Shown in pieces: positions 1 through 5,136 of a stretch of 6,014 bases of DNA. How positions within the stretch are numbered: position 1 is the first letter of the stretch; each line of letters starts with the position of its first letter. Source of the DNA: Acidobacteriota bacterium (lineage in GTDB: Bacteria; Acidobacteriota; Terriglobia; Acidiferrales; UBA7541); assembly GCA_003131705.1 (NCBI GenBank), contig PKUY01000437.1, forward strand, positions 1 through 6,014, written 5' to 3'. The notes below the pieces were generated by a model that was not told the origin of the DNA, made no database searches, and worked only from the letters and a program-made list of their open reading frames with translations. The translations under genes and the position numbers were made by a program.

Positions 1-1
1 G

Positions 2-421
2 TGCAGAAGTGAGTTCGTCCGCGCCGGCACCGCGATTCGCCGGGCGGCGCACATGCCCGCATTGTCCGCACCGCTGCAGGCCGCGGCCACAAAGATCCGC
101 GCCGCGTTGTCCGCCAAACCATTCGATCCACCGTCGCGAAAGGATCTTGCACCGGACCCGGTGTCGCAACAGGCGCTGCGATTCTTGATTGAGAGCGGTG
201 AGGTCGTCGATATCAAAGCGGAGATCGTAATGACCGCCGACAGCATGAAGCGCGCGACCGAGTTGGTCCGTGAGTTCATCAAGACTCGGGGCCCTTCAAC
301 AACGAGCGACCTGCGCCAAATGCTTGGCAGCAGCCGGCGCGTGGCCATGCCTTTGCTCGAGCGGCTCGACCGCGACGCCATTACGTTGCGGCAGGGCGAC
401 AAACGAGTGCTGCGCCGCTGA
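2..421 (+). CDS. selB: Selenocysteine-specific elongation factor SelB, C-terminal part (5' end outside window)
   Basis: SelB is the EF-Tu-like GTPase that delivers Sec-tRNA to the ribosome at recoded UGA codons; its C-terminal winged-helix domains bind the SECIS hairpin in the mRNA. The reading frame is open from base 2 with no upstream stop, so the 139 visible residues are the tail of a longer protein; the ATG at 53 is internal, not the start. Visible order: the end of one winged helix (about residues 1-30), a second winged helix (about 40-80, with LRFLIESGEVVDI), then the last one (about 88-139). The last carries the SelB C-terminal signature: SSRRVAMPLLERLDRD followed by TLRQGDKRVL, matching the family pattern SRKxAxPLLExLD...TxRxGDxRVL. 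The GTPase and EF-Tu-like domains lie outside the window. The TGA stop (419-421) overlaps an ATG in a TGATG arrangement. Family knowledge gives the function; the match is strong for this domain. Confidence 0.9.
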   Translation, partial: CRSEFVRAGTAIRRAAHMPALSAPLQAAATKIRAALSAKPFDPPSRKDLAPDPVSQQALRFLIESGEVVDIKAEIVMTADSMKRATELVREFIKTRGPSTTSDLRQMLGSSRRVAMPLLERLDRDAITLRQGDKRVLRR

Positions 422-449
422 TGAAGGTGCCTCGGACGATTGCGGACAC

Positions 450-488
450 CTCCAGAATGACTATGGTACGCTCCCGATCCTTCTGGAG
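450..488. repeat. Inverted repeat downstream of selB
   Basis: CTCCAGAA at 450-457 is repeated exactly in inverted form as TTCTGGAG at 481-488, with a 23-base spacer. It sits 29 bases after the selB stop. No T-run follows on either strand, so a classical intrinsic terminator is not supported; it could be an mRNA-stabilising hairpin, an operator, or chance. Confidence 0.3.
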
Positions 489-545
489 TAGATCAACGGG
501 AAAGAGTTACGCGGAAATTTCTAAATGATGACCTCGAAGATAAAT

Positions 546-797
546 TCACAACCTCCAGGCACCTCCTCCTCGGCCCCCCATCTGGACTGGCTGCAAGGCT
601 TTACTTGAGTGCGCCTCTCCTAAGCAACCGGGGCCGTACTTTTCCGGTACGAGCAATCCCAGCAGACCGCGCTCGCCAAGCACGCGGAGATTTTCCTTGG
701 GAAGACTGCGCTCCCGATCCACATCCGCGGCGTTCGCGGCCAGCACGCCCCGCGTCACCTTCACATTTTCTGACAGCAACTCTTCAATCTTCCTCAT
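546..797 (-). pseudogene. Truncated acyl-CoA dehydrogenase N-terminal remnant
   Basis: Acyl-CoA dehydrogenases are FAD enzymes of about 380-400 residues that introduce the alpha-beta double bond into acyl-CoA thioesters. Here only about 60 residues of the all-helical N-terminal domain are visible. The family pattern is clear around residues 24-55: DVDRERSLPKENLRVLGERG, then LLGLLVPEKYG. After GCLGEAH (about residue 62) the likeness stops and the frame runs through a low-complexity Gly/Arg-rich tail to a TGA at 546-548. The FAD-binding core, the catalytic Glu region and most of the C-terminal bundle are absent. A shifted frame on the same strand reads EEEVPGGCEFIFEVII and ends at TAG 521-523; this faintly recalls the glycine-rich end of these enzymes, so the locus may be a gene with a large internal deletion. 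The ATG at 797 has a purine stretch (AGGGAG) about 6-11 bases upstream. A short functional protein is less likely than a decayed gene. Confidence 0.6.
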
Positions 798-1196
798 CGC
801 ATGCTCCCTGGCTTTGACGATTGTTTCAGGAACTAAGATCTAACAATCTCCGAAGAGGTGTCGCCATCGGCGCGTAATCCAGCCGCCCGCGACAACTCTT
901 GGGGGATCGATTTCTTATCGGGAATTTTGGGAAACGGCCACCGGACGCTTAGGATTTAAGCGTTCAAGTAAACCCCTGAGGTTGGGCGAGGCCCGAAAGT
1001 GGGACATGCATGTTCACGTGGAAACGTCCTTACCTACTCCGAAAAATGTATTCGCGACCGCGCTATTGTCTTAGATTCGCGACGATACCACGCGCTAGAA
1101 CCCCTTACAATTGGATTTTCCGCTTCGTCAAGCTTGCAACTCGCGCTGAGCCATCGCATGTCAATGTGCACGTGCAGCCGCAGAACCACCTTGGAT
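798..1196. other. Gene-free stretch between acyl-CoA dehydrogenase remnant and flavoprotein
   Basis: About 400 bases without a convincing gene. The open frames here (for example + strand 999-1337 and 1010-1270, - strand 1034-1342) run into the 3' end of the flavoprotein gene, show no family motif and no good ribosome binding site, and look like chance frames. The only structure I see is the 945-963 inverted repeat. The stretch lies upstream of the remnant gene and downstream of the flavoprotein stop, so it may hold an old promoter or further decayed sequence. Confidence 0.5.
945..963. repeat. Seven-base-pair hairpin in gene-free stretch
   Basis: ACGCTTA (945-951) and TAAGCGT (957-963) form a perfect 7-bp stem around the 5-base loop GGATT. 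The stem has only three G-C pairs and no T-run follows on either strand, so it is at best a weak terminator; it lies about 230 bases beyond the flavoprotein stop, which also argues against that role. Confidence 0.35.
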
Positions 1197-2360
1197 TCAA
1201 ACAGCTCGGCCCGCCGCTGCGCCCGACGCCCAAGCCCACTGGAAGTTATGGCCACCGAGATGGCCGGTGACGTCGACGACTTCGCCGATGAAAAACAGTC
1301 CTCGCACTCTTCGACTTTCCATCGTCTTGCTCGATAGCTCATCGGTATCTACTCCACCGACGGTGACCTCGGCCTTTTCGTAGCCTTCCGTGTCGGCGGG
1401 CTTGAGCGCCCATCCATGCACCTCGCGCTCAAATTCAGCCAGCGCTCGGTTGCTCCAATCGGAAGGTGCATGCAAATCAAGCCAACGCGTCGCAAGACGC
1501 TTCGGTAAAACCTCCTGGAATGCGGATCGCACCGCCGCCATGTCTCTAATCTTGGAGTCGCGAACTGTCGCCGTTACGTCGCGATCAGGCGCCAAATCGA
1601 TTTGGATTGTTTTGCCCTTCTTCCAATAGGAAGAGATCTGGAGAATAGCCGGTCCGCTCAGCCCTCGGTGAGTGATCAACATTTTTCCCCTGAATGACTG
1701 GCCGTCCGTCGCTGCCGCCACGTCCGCCGAAACGCCGCTCAAATCACAATACTCTCCGCGCTCTTTTGGCCCCAGCACGAAGGGCACGAGGGCCGGCCTA
1801 GTCGTTTGAATCTTCAATCCGAATTGATGCGCCAGATCGTAGCCAAAACCGGTCGCCCCCATTTTCGGGATCGAGAGTCCGCCGGTTGCGACCACCAGCA
1901 CCGGTGCCTGAAACTCGCTTGATTGCGTTCGCACCACAAAGCCGGTCGTGTGCTCGACCTCGCGGATTTTGCTGTTGAGGAAGATTCGCACGCCTGCGTC
2001 CCGGCATTCGGAGTCGAGCATGTTTGTAATGTCGCTCGCCGAGCGATCGCAGAAGAGCTGGCCGAGAGTTTTTTCGTGATAAGGGATGCCGTGCTTTTCA
2101 ACCAGCGCGATGAAGTCCGAAGACGTATATCTTGCCAGCGCGGATTTAGCAAAATGCGGATTTGCCGAGATGAAGTTTTCGGGCTTGCAATAGCTATTGG
2201 TGAAATTGCAGCGCCCGCCGCCGGAGATTAGAATTTTCTTGCCCGCGCGGTCGGTGCCCTCGATCAGCGCGACACTGCGCCCGCGCTTGCCAGCCTCCGC
2301 CGCGCACATCAGTCCCGCTGCGCCTGCGCCGAGAATCAAAACGTCAAATTTGTGAATCAT
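1197..2360 (-). CDS. HI0933/BaiN-type NAD(P)/FAD-dependent oxidoreductase (YhiN-like flavoprotein)
   Basis: Predicted soluble FAD-binding oxidoreductase of the HI0933 family, which includes E. coli YhiN and the bile-acid reductase BaiN; the substrates of most members are unknown. From the ATG at 2360 it is 387 residues, close to the family's usual length, so it looks intact. Residues 6-16 hold the Rossmann dinucleotide motif VLILGAGAAGL. About 40-55 carry the family hallmark GKKILISGGGRCNFTN. The second glycine motif VVATGG precedes SIPKMGATGFGYDLA. The C-terminal FAD-contacting motif is GEVVDVTGHLGGHNFQWAW followed by ASG. An alternative TTG start at 2369 adds three residues; a TAA abuts it immediately upstream, so the start cannot lie further out. 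I prefer ATG because MIHKFDVLILGAG starts as family members do; neither start has a good Shine-Dalgarno sequence. The gene is transcribed away from the DUF302 gene. The family is certain; the reaction is not known. Confidence 0.92.
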   Translation of the reverse strand: MIHKFDVLILGAGAAGLMCAAEAGKRGRSVALIEGTDRAGKKILISGGGRCNFTNSYCKPENFISANPHFAKSALARYTSSDFIALVEKHGIPYHEKTLGQLFCDRSASDITNMLDSECRDAGVRIFLNSKIREVEHTTGFVVRTQSSEFQAPVLVVATGGLSIPKMGATGFGYDLAHQFGLKIQTTRPALVPFVLGPKERGEYCDLSGVSADVAAATDGQSFRGKMLITHRGLSGPAILQISSYWKKGKTIQIDLAPDRDVTATVRDSKIRDMAAVRSAFQEVLPKRLATRWLDLHAPSDWSNRALAEFEREVHGWALKPADTEGYEKAEVTVGGVDTDELSSKTMESRRVRGLFFIGEVVDVTGHLGGHNFQWAWASGAAAGRAV

Positions 2361-2393
2361 CGAGGGCAATTACATTATCGGCGTTTCTGGCCG

Positions 2394-2405
2394 GCGTCGC
2401 GACGC
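2394..2405. repeat. Perfect 12-base palindrome in divergent intergenic region
   Basis: GCGTCGCGACGC is a perfect palindrome of two 6-base half-sites. It lies 34 bases upstream of the flavoprotein ATG and 139 bases upstream of the DUF302 start, where a regulator binding site controlling either gene could sit. It is GC-rich and could be chance in this background. Confidence 0.35.
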
Positions 2406-2436
2406 AATCTCGCACGCCTAGAAGTGCGCGCGATTG
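2405..2436. repeat. Imperfect hairpin next to the palindrome
   Basis: The arms CAATC (2405-2409) / GATTG (2432-2436) and CGCAC (2411-2415) / GTGCG (2424-2428) pair with a small asymmetric internal bulge and an 8-base loop. It abuts the 2394-2405 palindrome, so the two together occupy 43 bases of the region between divergent genes. It could be an operator, a leader structure of the leftward transcript, or chance. Confidence 0.3.
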
Positions 2437-2480
2437 TATGCCTGATTTCACATTTAGCCGTTCCATTGATTACGCGCGAC

Positions 2481-2509
2481 TTGCGACAGGCTAATCTCCA
2501 GTGTAATTC
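2481..2509 (+). promoter_or_regulatory. Weak candidate sigma-70-type promoter for the DUF302 gene
   Basis: TTGCGA (2481-2486) and TAATTC (2504-2509) are separated by 17 bases, the preferred spacing, and end 35 bases before the ATG. The -35 box matches the consensus at four of six positions; the -10 box matches poorly. Position and spacing are the main support. Confidence 0.2.
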
Positions 2510-2531
2510 TTAAAGATGAAAGCATCCTCCA

Positions 2532-2537
2532 AGGAGG
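2532..2537 (+). promoter_or_regulatory. Strong ribosome binding site of the DUF302 gene
   Basis: AGGAGG lies 7 bases before the ATG at 2545, a near-perfect Shine-Dalgarno sequence that fixes this start. It is preceded directly by its own complement (CCTCC, 2526-2530, then AA), so partial self-pairing is conceivable, but the loop would be very tight. Confidence 0.75.
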
Positions 2538-2544
2538 CATCGAT

Positions 2545-3138
2545 ATGCGAGGTTTGTTGATGCGCTTTTCAGGTCTGGTCACGCTAATCGCTCTCGGATT
2601 AGCTGTGGTTCCGGTTTCGGGCTCCGATGACGTCGCGCCAGCGCCTCTGACCACGTCCACGTCGGTCACACACGTCAATTTCAGGTCATCGAAATCGTTC
2701 GATGCCGCGGCTGCGGCCATCGAGCAGCAACTAGGAAAATTTGACGCCGACGCTTTCGCGTCGCTCATGGCTAGTTCGATGAGCCCCGCGGACATTGAGT
2801 CGAAGATTCACGCTATGGAGGGAAGCAGCGGTTTGATGCTCTTTGCCGTCAGAGATCACGGCCAGCTCCTCTCGCTGAAAGGAAAGAAGGCTTCGGCTCG
2901 ACAGTATGAAGTTGGAAATCCTCTCATCGCGGCGCAGATGACTCAAGTGGACCTTCGCGCGGGGGAATACGCCCCGCTCAGAATGTACGTGTATGTTGGA
3001 ACGGACAATATGACCCACATCGATTACGATCTCCCATCGAGCGTTTTTGGGCGATTCAAGTCACCCGCAGTCGCAAAAGTGGCGGCCGGTTTGAATCACA
3101 AACTCGAAACGTTGGTCACAAACGCGCTGAAGGACTAA
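2545..3138 (+). CDS. Exported DUF302 domain protein
   Basis: A 197-residue protein with a typical Sec signal peptide: basic start (MRGLLMR), hydrophobic core at about residues 8-24 (FSGLVTLIALGLAVVPV), and a probable cut near VSGS at 24-27. The mature part resembles the DUF302 fold: a sensitive-looking start HVNFRSSKSFDAAAAAIE at about 43-60, a central strand region GSSGLMLFAVRDHGQLLSL at 93-111, the conserved-looking turn YEVGNPLIAAQM at 121-132, and LRMYVYV then HIDYDLPSSVFGRF at 145-171. The acidic/Ala/Ser-rich part around 65-90 is predicted helical. DUF302 proteins are small alpha/beta proteins of unknown biochemical role, often exported and often near redox or envelope genes. No catalytic residues or cysteines are visible, so an enzyme relying on thiols is unlikely. 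It is followed after 37 bases by the MaoC-type gene and may share its transcript. Assignment to DUF302 rests on pattern only. Confidence 0.7.
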   Translation: MRGLLMRFSGLVTLIALGLAVVPVSGSDDVAPAPLTTSTSVTHVNFRSSKSFDAAAAAIEQQLGKFDADAFASLMASSMSPADIESKIHAMEGSSGLMLFAVRDHGQLLSLKGKKASARQYEVGNPLIAAQMTQVDLRAGEYAPLRMYVYVGTDNMTHIDYDLPSSVFGRFKSPAVAKVAAGLNHKLETLVTNALKD

Positions 3139-3175
3139 AACTCCGAGTTGCTGATCACAGACGGGAGAATCCAGA

Positions 3176-3646
3176 ATGAATCAAGCCGCCGATACGCCCC
3201 AATCGCTCTATCTAGAAGATTTGCGTGTCGGCCAGCGCTTTACCTCCGGCGTCTACCAAATTGATGCGGATCGCATCAAATCGTTCGCGGCTGAATTCGA
3301 TCCACAGCCTTTCCATCTTGATGAAGCCGCTGCTCAAGCGAGCATCTTCCGCGGACTCGCCGCCAGCGGTTGGCACACCGCCGCTGTGACAATGCGCCTA
3401 CTGGTGACGAGCGGATTGCCGCTCGCGGGCGGACTCATAGGATTGGGCGGTGAACTCGCGTGGTCAAGACCCACGCGGCCCGGCGATACACTACGCGTGG
3501 AAAGCGAAATTATGGAAATAGTGCCGCCGCGCTTTGAACCAAATCAAGGCGTTGTAAAGGTGAGGAGCACCACGCTCAATCAGAACGGCGAAGAAGTGCA
3601 GGTGCTGACTGCGAACCTTCTCGTTTTCAAGCGCGGATCCAGATAG
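3176..3646 (+). CDS. MaoC-family dehydratase (hot-dog fold, R-hydratase-like)
   Basis: A 156-residue single hot-dog-domain protein, the usual size for stand-alone MaoC proteins, which hydrate enoyl-CoA thioesters or act on related acyl-CoA substrates in the cytoplasm, generally as dimers. The start LYLEDLRVGQRFTSGVYQID (11-30) is typical. The catalytic pair sits in FDPQPFHLD: Asp42 and His47, the D-x-x-P-x-H spacing of (R)-specific hydratases. The substrate-side helix follows as FRGLAASGWHTAAVTMRLL (58-76), then ELAWSRPTRPGDTLRVESEI (93-112), the family's central strands. A GGGAG at 3163-3167 precedes the ATG by 8 bases. It follows the DUF302 gene by 37 bases on the same strand, while 91 bases separate it from msrB. 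Physiological substrate unknown; no acyl-CoA partner gene is intact nearby, although an acyl-CoA dehydrogenase remnant lies further upstream. Confidence 0.9.
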   Translation: MNQAADTPQSLYLEDLRVGQRFTSGVYQIDADRIKSFAAEFDPQPFHLDEAAAQASIFRGLAASGWHTAAVTMRLLVTSGLPLAGGLIGLGGELAWSRPTRPGDTLRVESEIMEIVPPRFEPNQGVVKVRSTTLNQNGEEVQVLTANLLVFKRGSR

Positions 3647-3737
3647 ACGGATGGTGGTTGGACCTCGTTATCGTTTGGGGTCGCACAGTTTTAAACTTTT
3701 GGAGTTCAATCGTCTCTAACAAATTAGGGAACGAAGT

Positions 3738-4358
3738 ATGGCGGAGGCTGTGATGTTTGAATCCAACATGAGCGGTAACCGATCGTCAAAAGTTGTTGGA
3801 CGGAGGGCGTTCCTGGTAGTCTCGGGCGTCGCGCTCGTTGGGCTCGCGTTAAAACACTACGGCAGTTTCGCTCCCATGCAAGCCAGCGCCGCGCCTTCTG
3901 GCCCGCCGAAGGAGATCAATATCGTCGAATTTACGAATGCCGGCGTGCGCAAGGGAATTGTCTCGGTGCCGAAGATTCAGAAAACCGAGGCCGAATGGAA
4001 GGCGCAGCTATCGTCGGCAGCTTTTGAGGTGACTCGTCATGCGGATACGGAGAGGCCTTTCACCGGCGAACTTCTGAACGTTCATGACAAAGGCGTATTC
4101 CGATGCGTATGTTGCGACACGGCACTCTACAGTTCCGAAACGAAATTGGAATCCGGCACCGGCTGGCCCAGCTTCTGGGCGCCCATTGCGAAAGAAAACG
4201 TCGGCGAATCCACGGATGGCAGCTTCGGCATGGATCGCACGACCGTTTCCTGCCGAAGGTGCGATGCCCATCTCGGACACGTTTTCGACGATGGTCCCAA
4301 GCCGATGGGCTTACGCTATTGCATGAACTCTGTCTCATTGAAATTCGCGGCAGCCTGA
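3738..4358 (+). CDS. msrB: Peptide-methionine (R)-S-oxide reductase MsrB, exported by a Tat-type signal
   Basis: MsrB reduces the R diastereomer of methionine sulfoxide in proteins. The 206 residues begin with a twin-arginine signal: GRRAFLVVSG at 21-30, hydrophobic stretch to about 38, and a probable cut after ASA (49-51), so the enzyme should act in the periplasm. The MsrB domain covers about 80-204. The structural zinc site is Cys123/Cys126 (in CVCC) and Cys172/Cys175 (in SCRRCDAHLGHVF). SGTGWPSFW lies at 139-147, and the catalytic Cys195 is in GLRYCMNSVSLKF. The position before GWPSF is Thr141, where MsrB proteins with a resolving cysteine, such as the PilB MsrB domain, have Cys; the spare Cys125 might substitute. 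Start: ATG 3738 has AGGGA 7 bases upstream; ATG 3753 in the same frame has GGAGG 5 bases upstream and gives 201 residues. Both keep the Tat signal. msrA follows after 60 bases. Confidence 0.95.
   Translation: MAEAVMFESNMSGNRSSKVVGRRAFLVVSGVALVGLALKHYGSFAPMQASAAPSGPPKEINIVEFTNAGVRKGIVSVPKIQKTEAEWKAQLSSAAFEVTRHADTERPFTGELLNVHDKGVFRCVCCDTALYSSETKLESGTGWPSFWAPIAKENVGESTDGSFGMDRTTVSCRRCDAHLGHVFDDGPKPMGLRYCMNSVSLKFAAA
3743..3747 (+). promoter_or_regulatory. Internal Shine-Dalgarno sequence favouring a second msrB start
   Basis: GGAGG lies inside the first codons of the longer msrB frame and 5 bases before an in-frame ATG at 3753. It is a better match to the anti-Shine-Dalgarno than the AGGGA (3726-3730) serving ATG 3738, so the true start may be 3753 or both may be used. 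Confidence 0.45.
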
Positions 4359-4366
4359 AATGACGC

Positions 4367-4380
4367 GCCGCCAAAGCGGC
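4367..4380 (+). repeat. Small GC hairpin between msrB and msrA
   Basis: GCCGC (4367-4371) and GCGGC (4376-4380) pair around the loop CAAA, just after the msrB stop. No T-run follows, so it should not end transcription; it could influence mRNA stability between the two cistrons. Confidence 0.3.
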
Positions 4381-4418
4381 ATACTCGGAAGCTCATGCCA
4401 CAGGAAGGAGAAACTACA

Positions 4419-5093
4419 ATGCGCCGCTTTCTAGTTCGGAGCTTCCCCATCGTCTCGGCTTTGATCGTTGTAGCGGTTCTGGCCGCATGCAGCGCGGTTC
4501 ATGCGACTGCAGCCATCAGTGACCCCGTCGTGGACGGCTCTCTGGCTCCGGCGATCAGCCAGCGAACAGCTGTCCTGGCGGGTGGGTGCTTCTGGGGTAT
4601 GCAGCTCCTGTTCCAGCATGTCAAAGGCGTGGTCAGCGTGACGGCGGGATACTCCGGCGGATCCGCAAAAACCGCGGGATATGAAACGGTCGGCAGCGGC
4701 GGCACTGGACACGCCGAGCCCGTCAGGATCACCTACGATCCCTCAAAAATCACGTATGGGCGATTGCTGAAGGTCTTCTTCTCAGTGGGACACAACCCTA
4801 CGGAACTGAACCGTCAGGGGCCGGACTACGGCACTCAATATCGCTCTGTCATCTTCTACGGCGATGACGATCAGCTGCGAATTGCGCGCGCCTATATCGA
4901 CCAACTCAATCAGGCGAAAGCCTTCTCAGACAAAATTGTGACTCAACTCACGCCGCTCAACGGGTTCTATCCAGCCGAGGGCTATCATCAGAACTATGCC
5001 GTCCGAAATCCCGACGATCCTTACATCAGGATCAACGATCTTCCAAAAGTCGATCACCTGCGCCAACAGCTTCCCGATCTTTACGTCAAGTAG
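4419..5093 (+). CDS. msrA: Peptide-methionine (S)-S-oxide reductase MsrA, predicted lipoprotein
   Basis: MsrA reduces the S diastereomer of methionine sulfoxide, free or in proteins. From ATG 4419 it has 224 residues. The N-terminus is a lipoprotein signal: MRRFLVR, hydrophobic core, then the lipobox LAAC with Cys24 as lipidation site and Ser at +2, which by the E. coli rule would favour the outer membrane. Catalytic Cys57 is in the hallmark GGCFWG (55-60). Other family segments follow in order: GYSGG, GTGHAEPVRITYDP, GHNPTELNRQGPDYGTQYRS and YPAEGYHQNY. There is no cysteine after Cys57, so the C-terminal resolving cysteines of E. coli-type MsrA are missing and the protein is a one-cysteine form. 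The start is set by AAGGAG (4405-4410), 8 bases before ATG 4419; an upstream in-frame ATG at 4395 would put eight extra residues including acidic ones before the signal and is less likely. With msrB it covers both sulfoxide stereoisomers. Confidence 0.95.
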   Translation: MRRFLVRSFPIVSALIVVAVLAACSAVHATAAISDPVVDGSLAPAISQRTAVLAGGCFWGMQLLFQHVKGVVSVTAGYSGGSAKTAGYETVGSGGTGHAEPVRITYDPSKITYGRLLKVFFSVGHNPTELNRQGPDYGTQYRSVIFYGDDDQLRIARAYIDQLNQAKAFSDKIVTQLTPLNGFYPAEGYHQNYAVRNPDDPYIRINDLPKVDHLRQQLPDLYVK

Positions 5094-5114
5094 CTTAGGG
5101 TCCGTGTCCAAGTG

Positions 5115-5136
5115 TGTCCTTAAATTCAGGACGTTT
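5115..5136. terminator. Weak hairpin between convergent msrA and GcvT-like genes
   Basis: GTCCT (5116-5120) and AGGAC (5128-5132) form a 5-bp stem with a 7-base loop, extendable by one T-G wobble and followed by GTTT on the + strand. It lies in the 42 bases between the converging stops, where a shared terminator is expected, but stem and T-run are both short. Confidence 0.3.

Noticed and set aside
440..467. TTGCGG/TATGGT promoter-like pair with a 16-base spacer after selB.
   Set aside because: No gene follows on the + strand until 2545 other than the doubtful 35-codon frame, so there is nothing for it to drive.
422..545. Search for a tRNA-Sec next to selB.
   Set aside because: No cloverleaf, no TCA anticodon loop context and no CCA-like acceptor end were found in this spacer.
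605..817. A + strand open frame of 70 codons opposite the acyl-CoA dehydrogenase remnant.
   Set aside because: It is antisense to a recognisable family sequence, is Pro/Arg/Ser-rich, and lacks a ribosome binding site.
999..1337. A + strand frame here contains a YSEKCIRDR string, reminiscent of translated Nextera adapter.
   Set aside because: The underlying bases (tgtattcgcgaccg) do not match the transposon adapter (tgtataagagacag); the likeness is only in the translation. The frame also overlaps the flavoprotein 3' end and shows no family motif.
1034..1342. A - strand frame at the 3' end of the flavoprotein gene.
   Set aside because: It overlaps the intact flavoprotein C-terminus in another frame and shows no recognisable motif.
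3647..3737. Possible ECF-type promoter before msrB (CGTCTC at 3711-3716 with TAAAC upstream).
   Set aside because: The -35-like element lacks the GGAAC core and the spacer is about 14 bases, shorter than usual; too weak to list as a feature.
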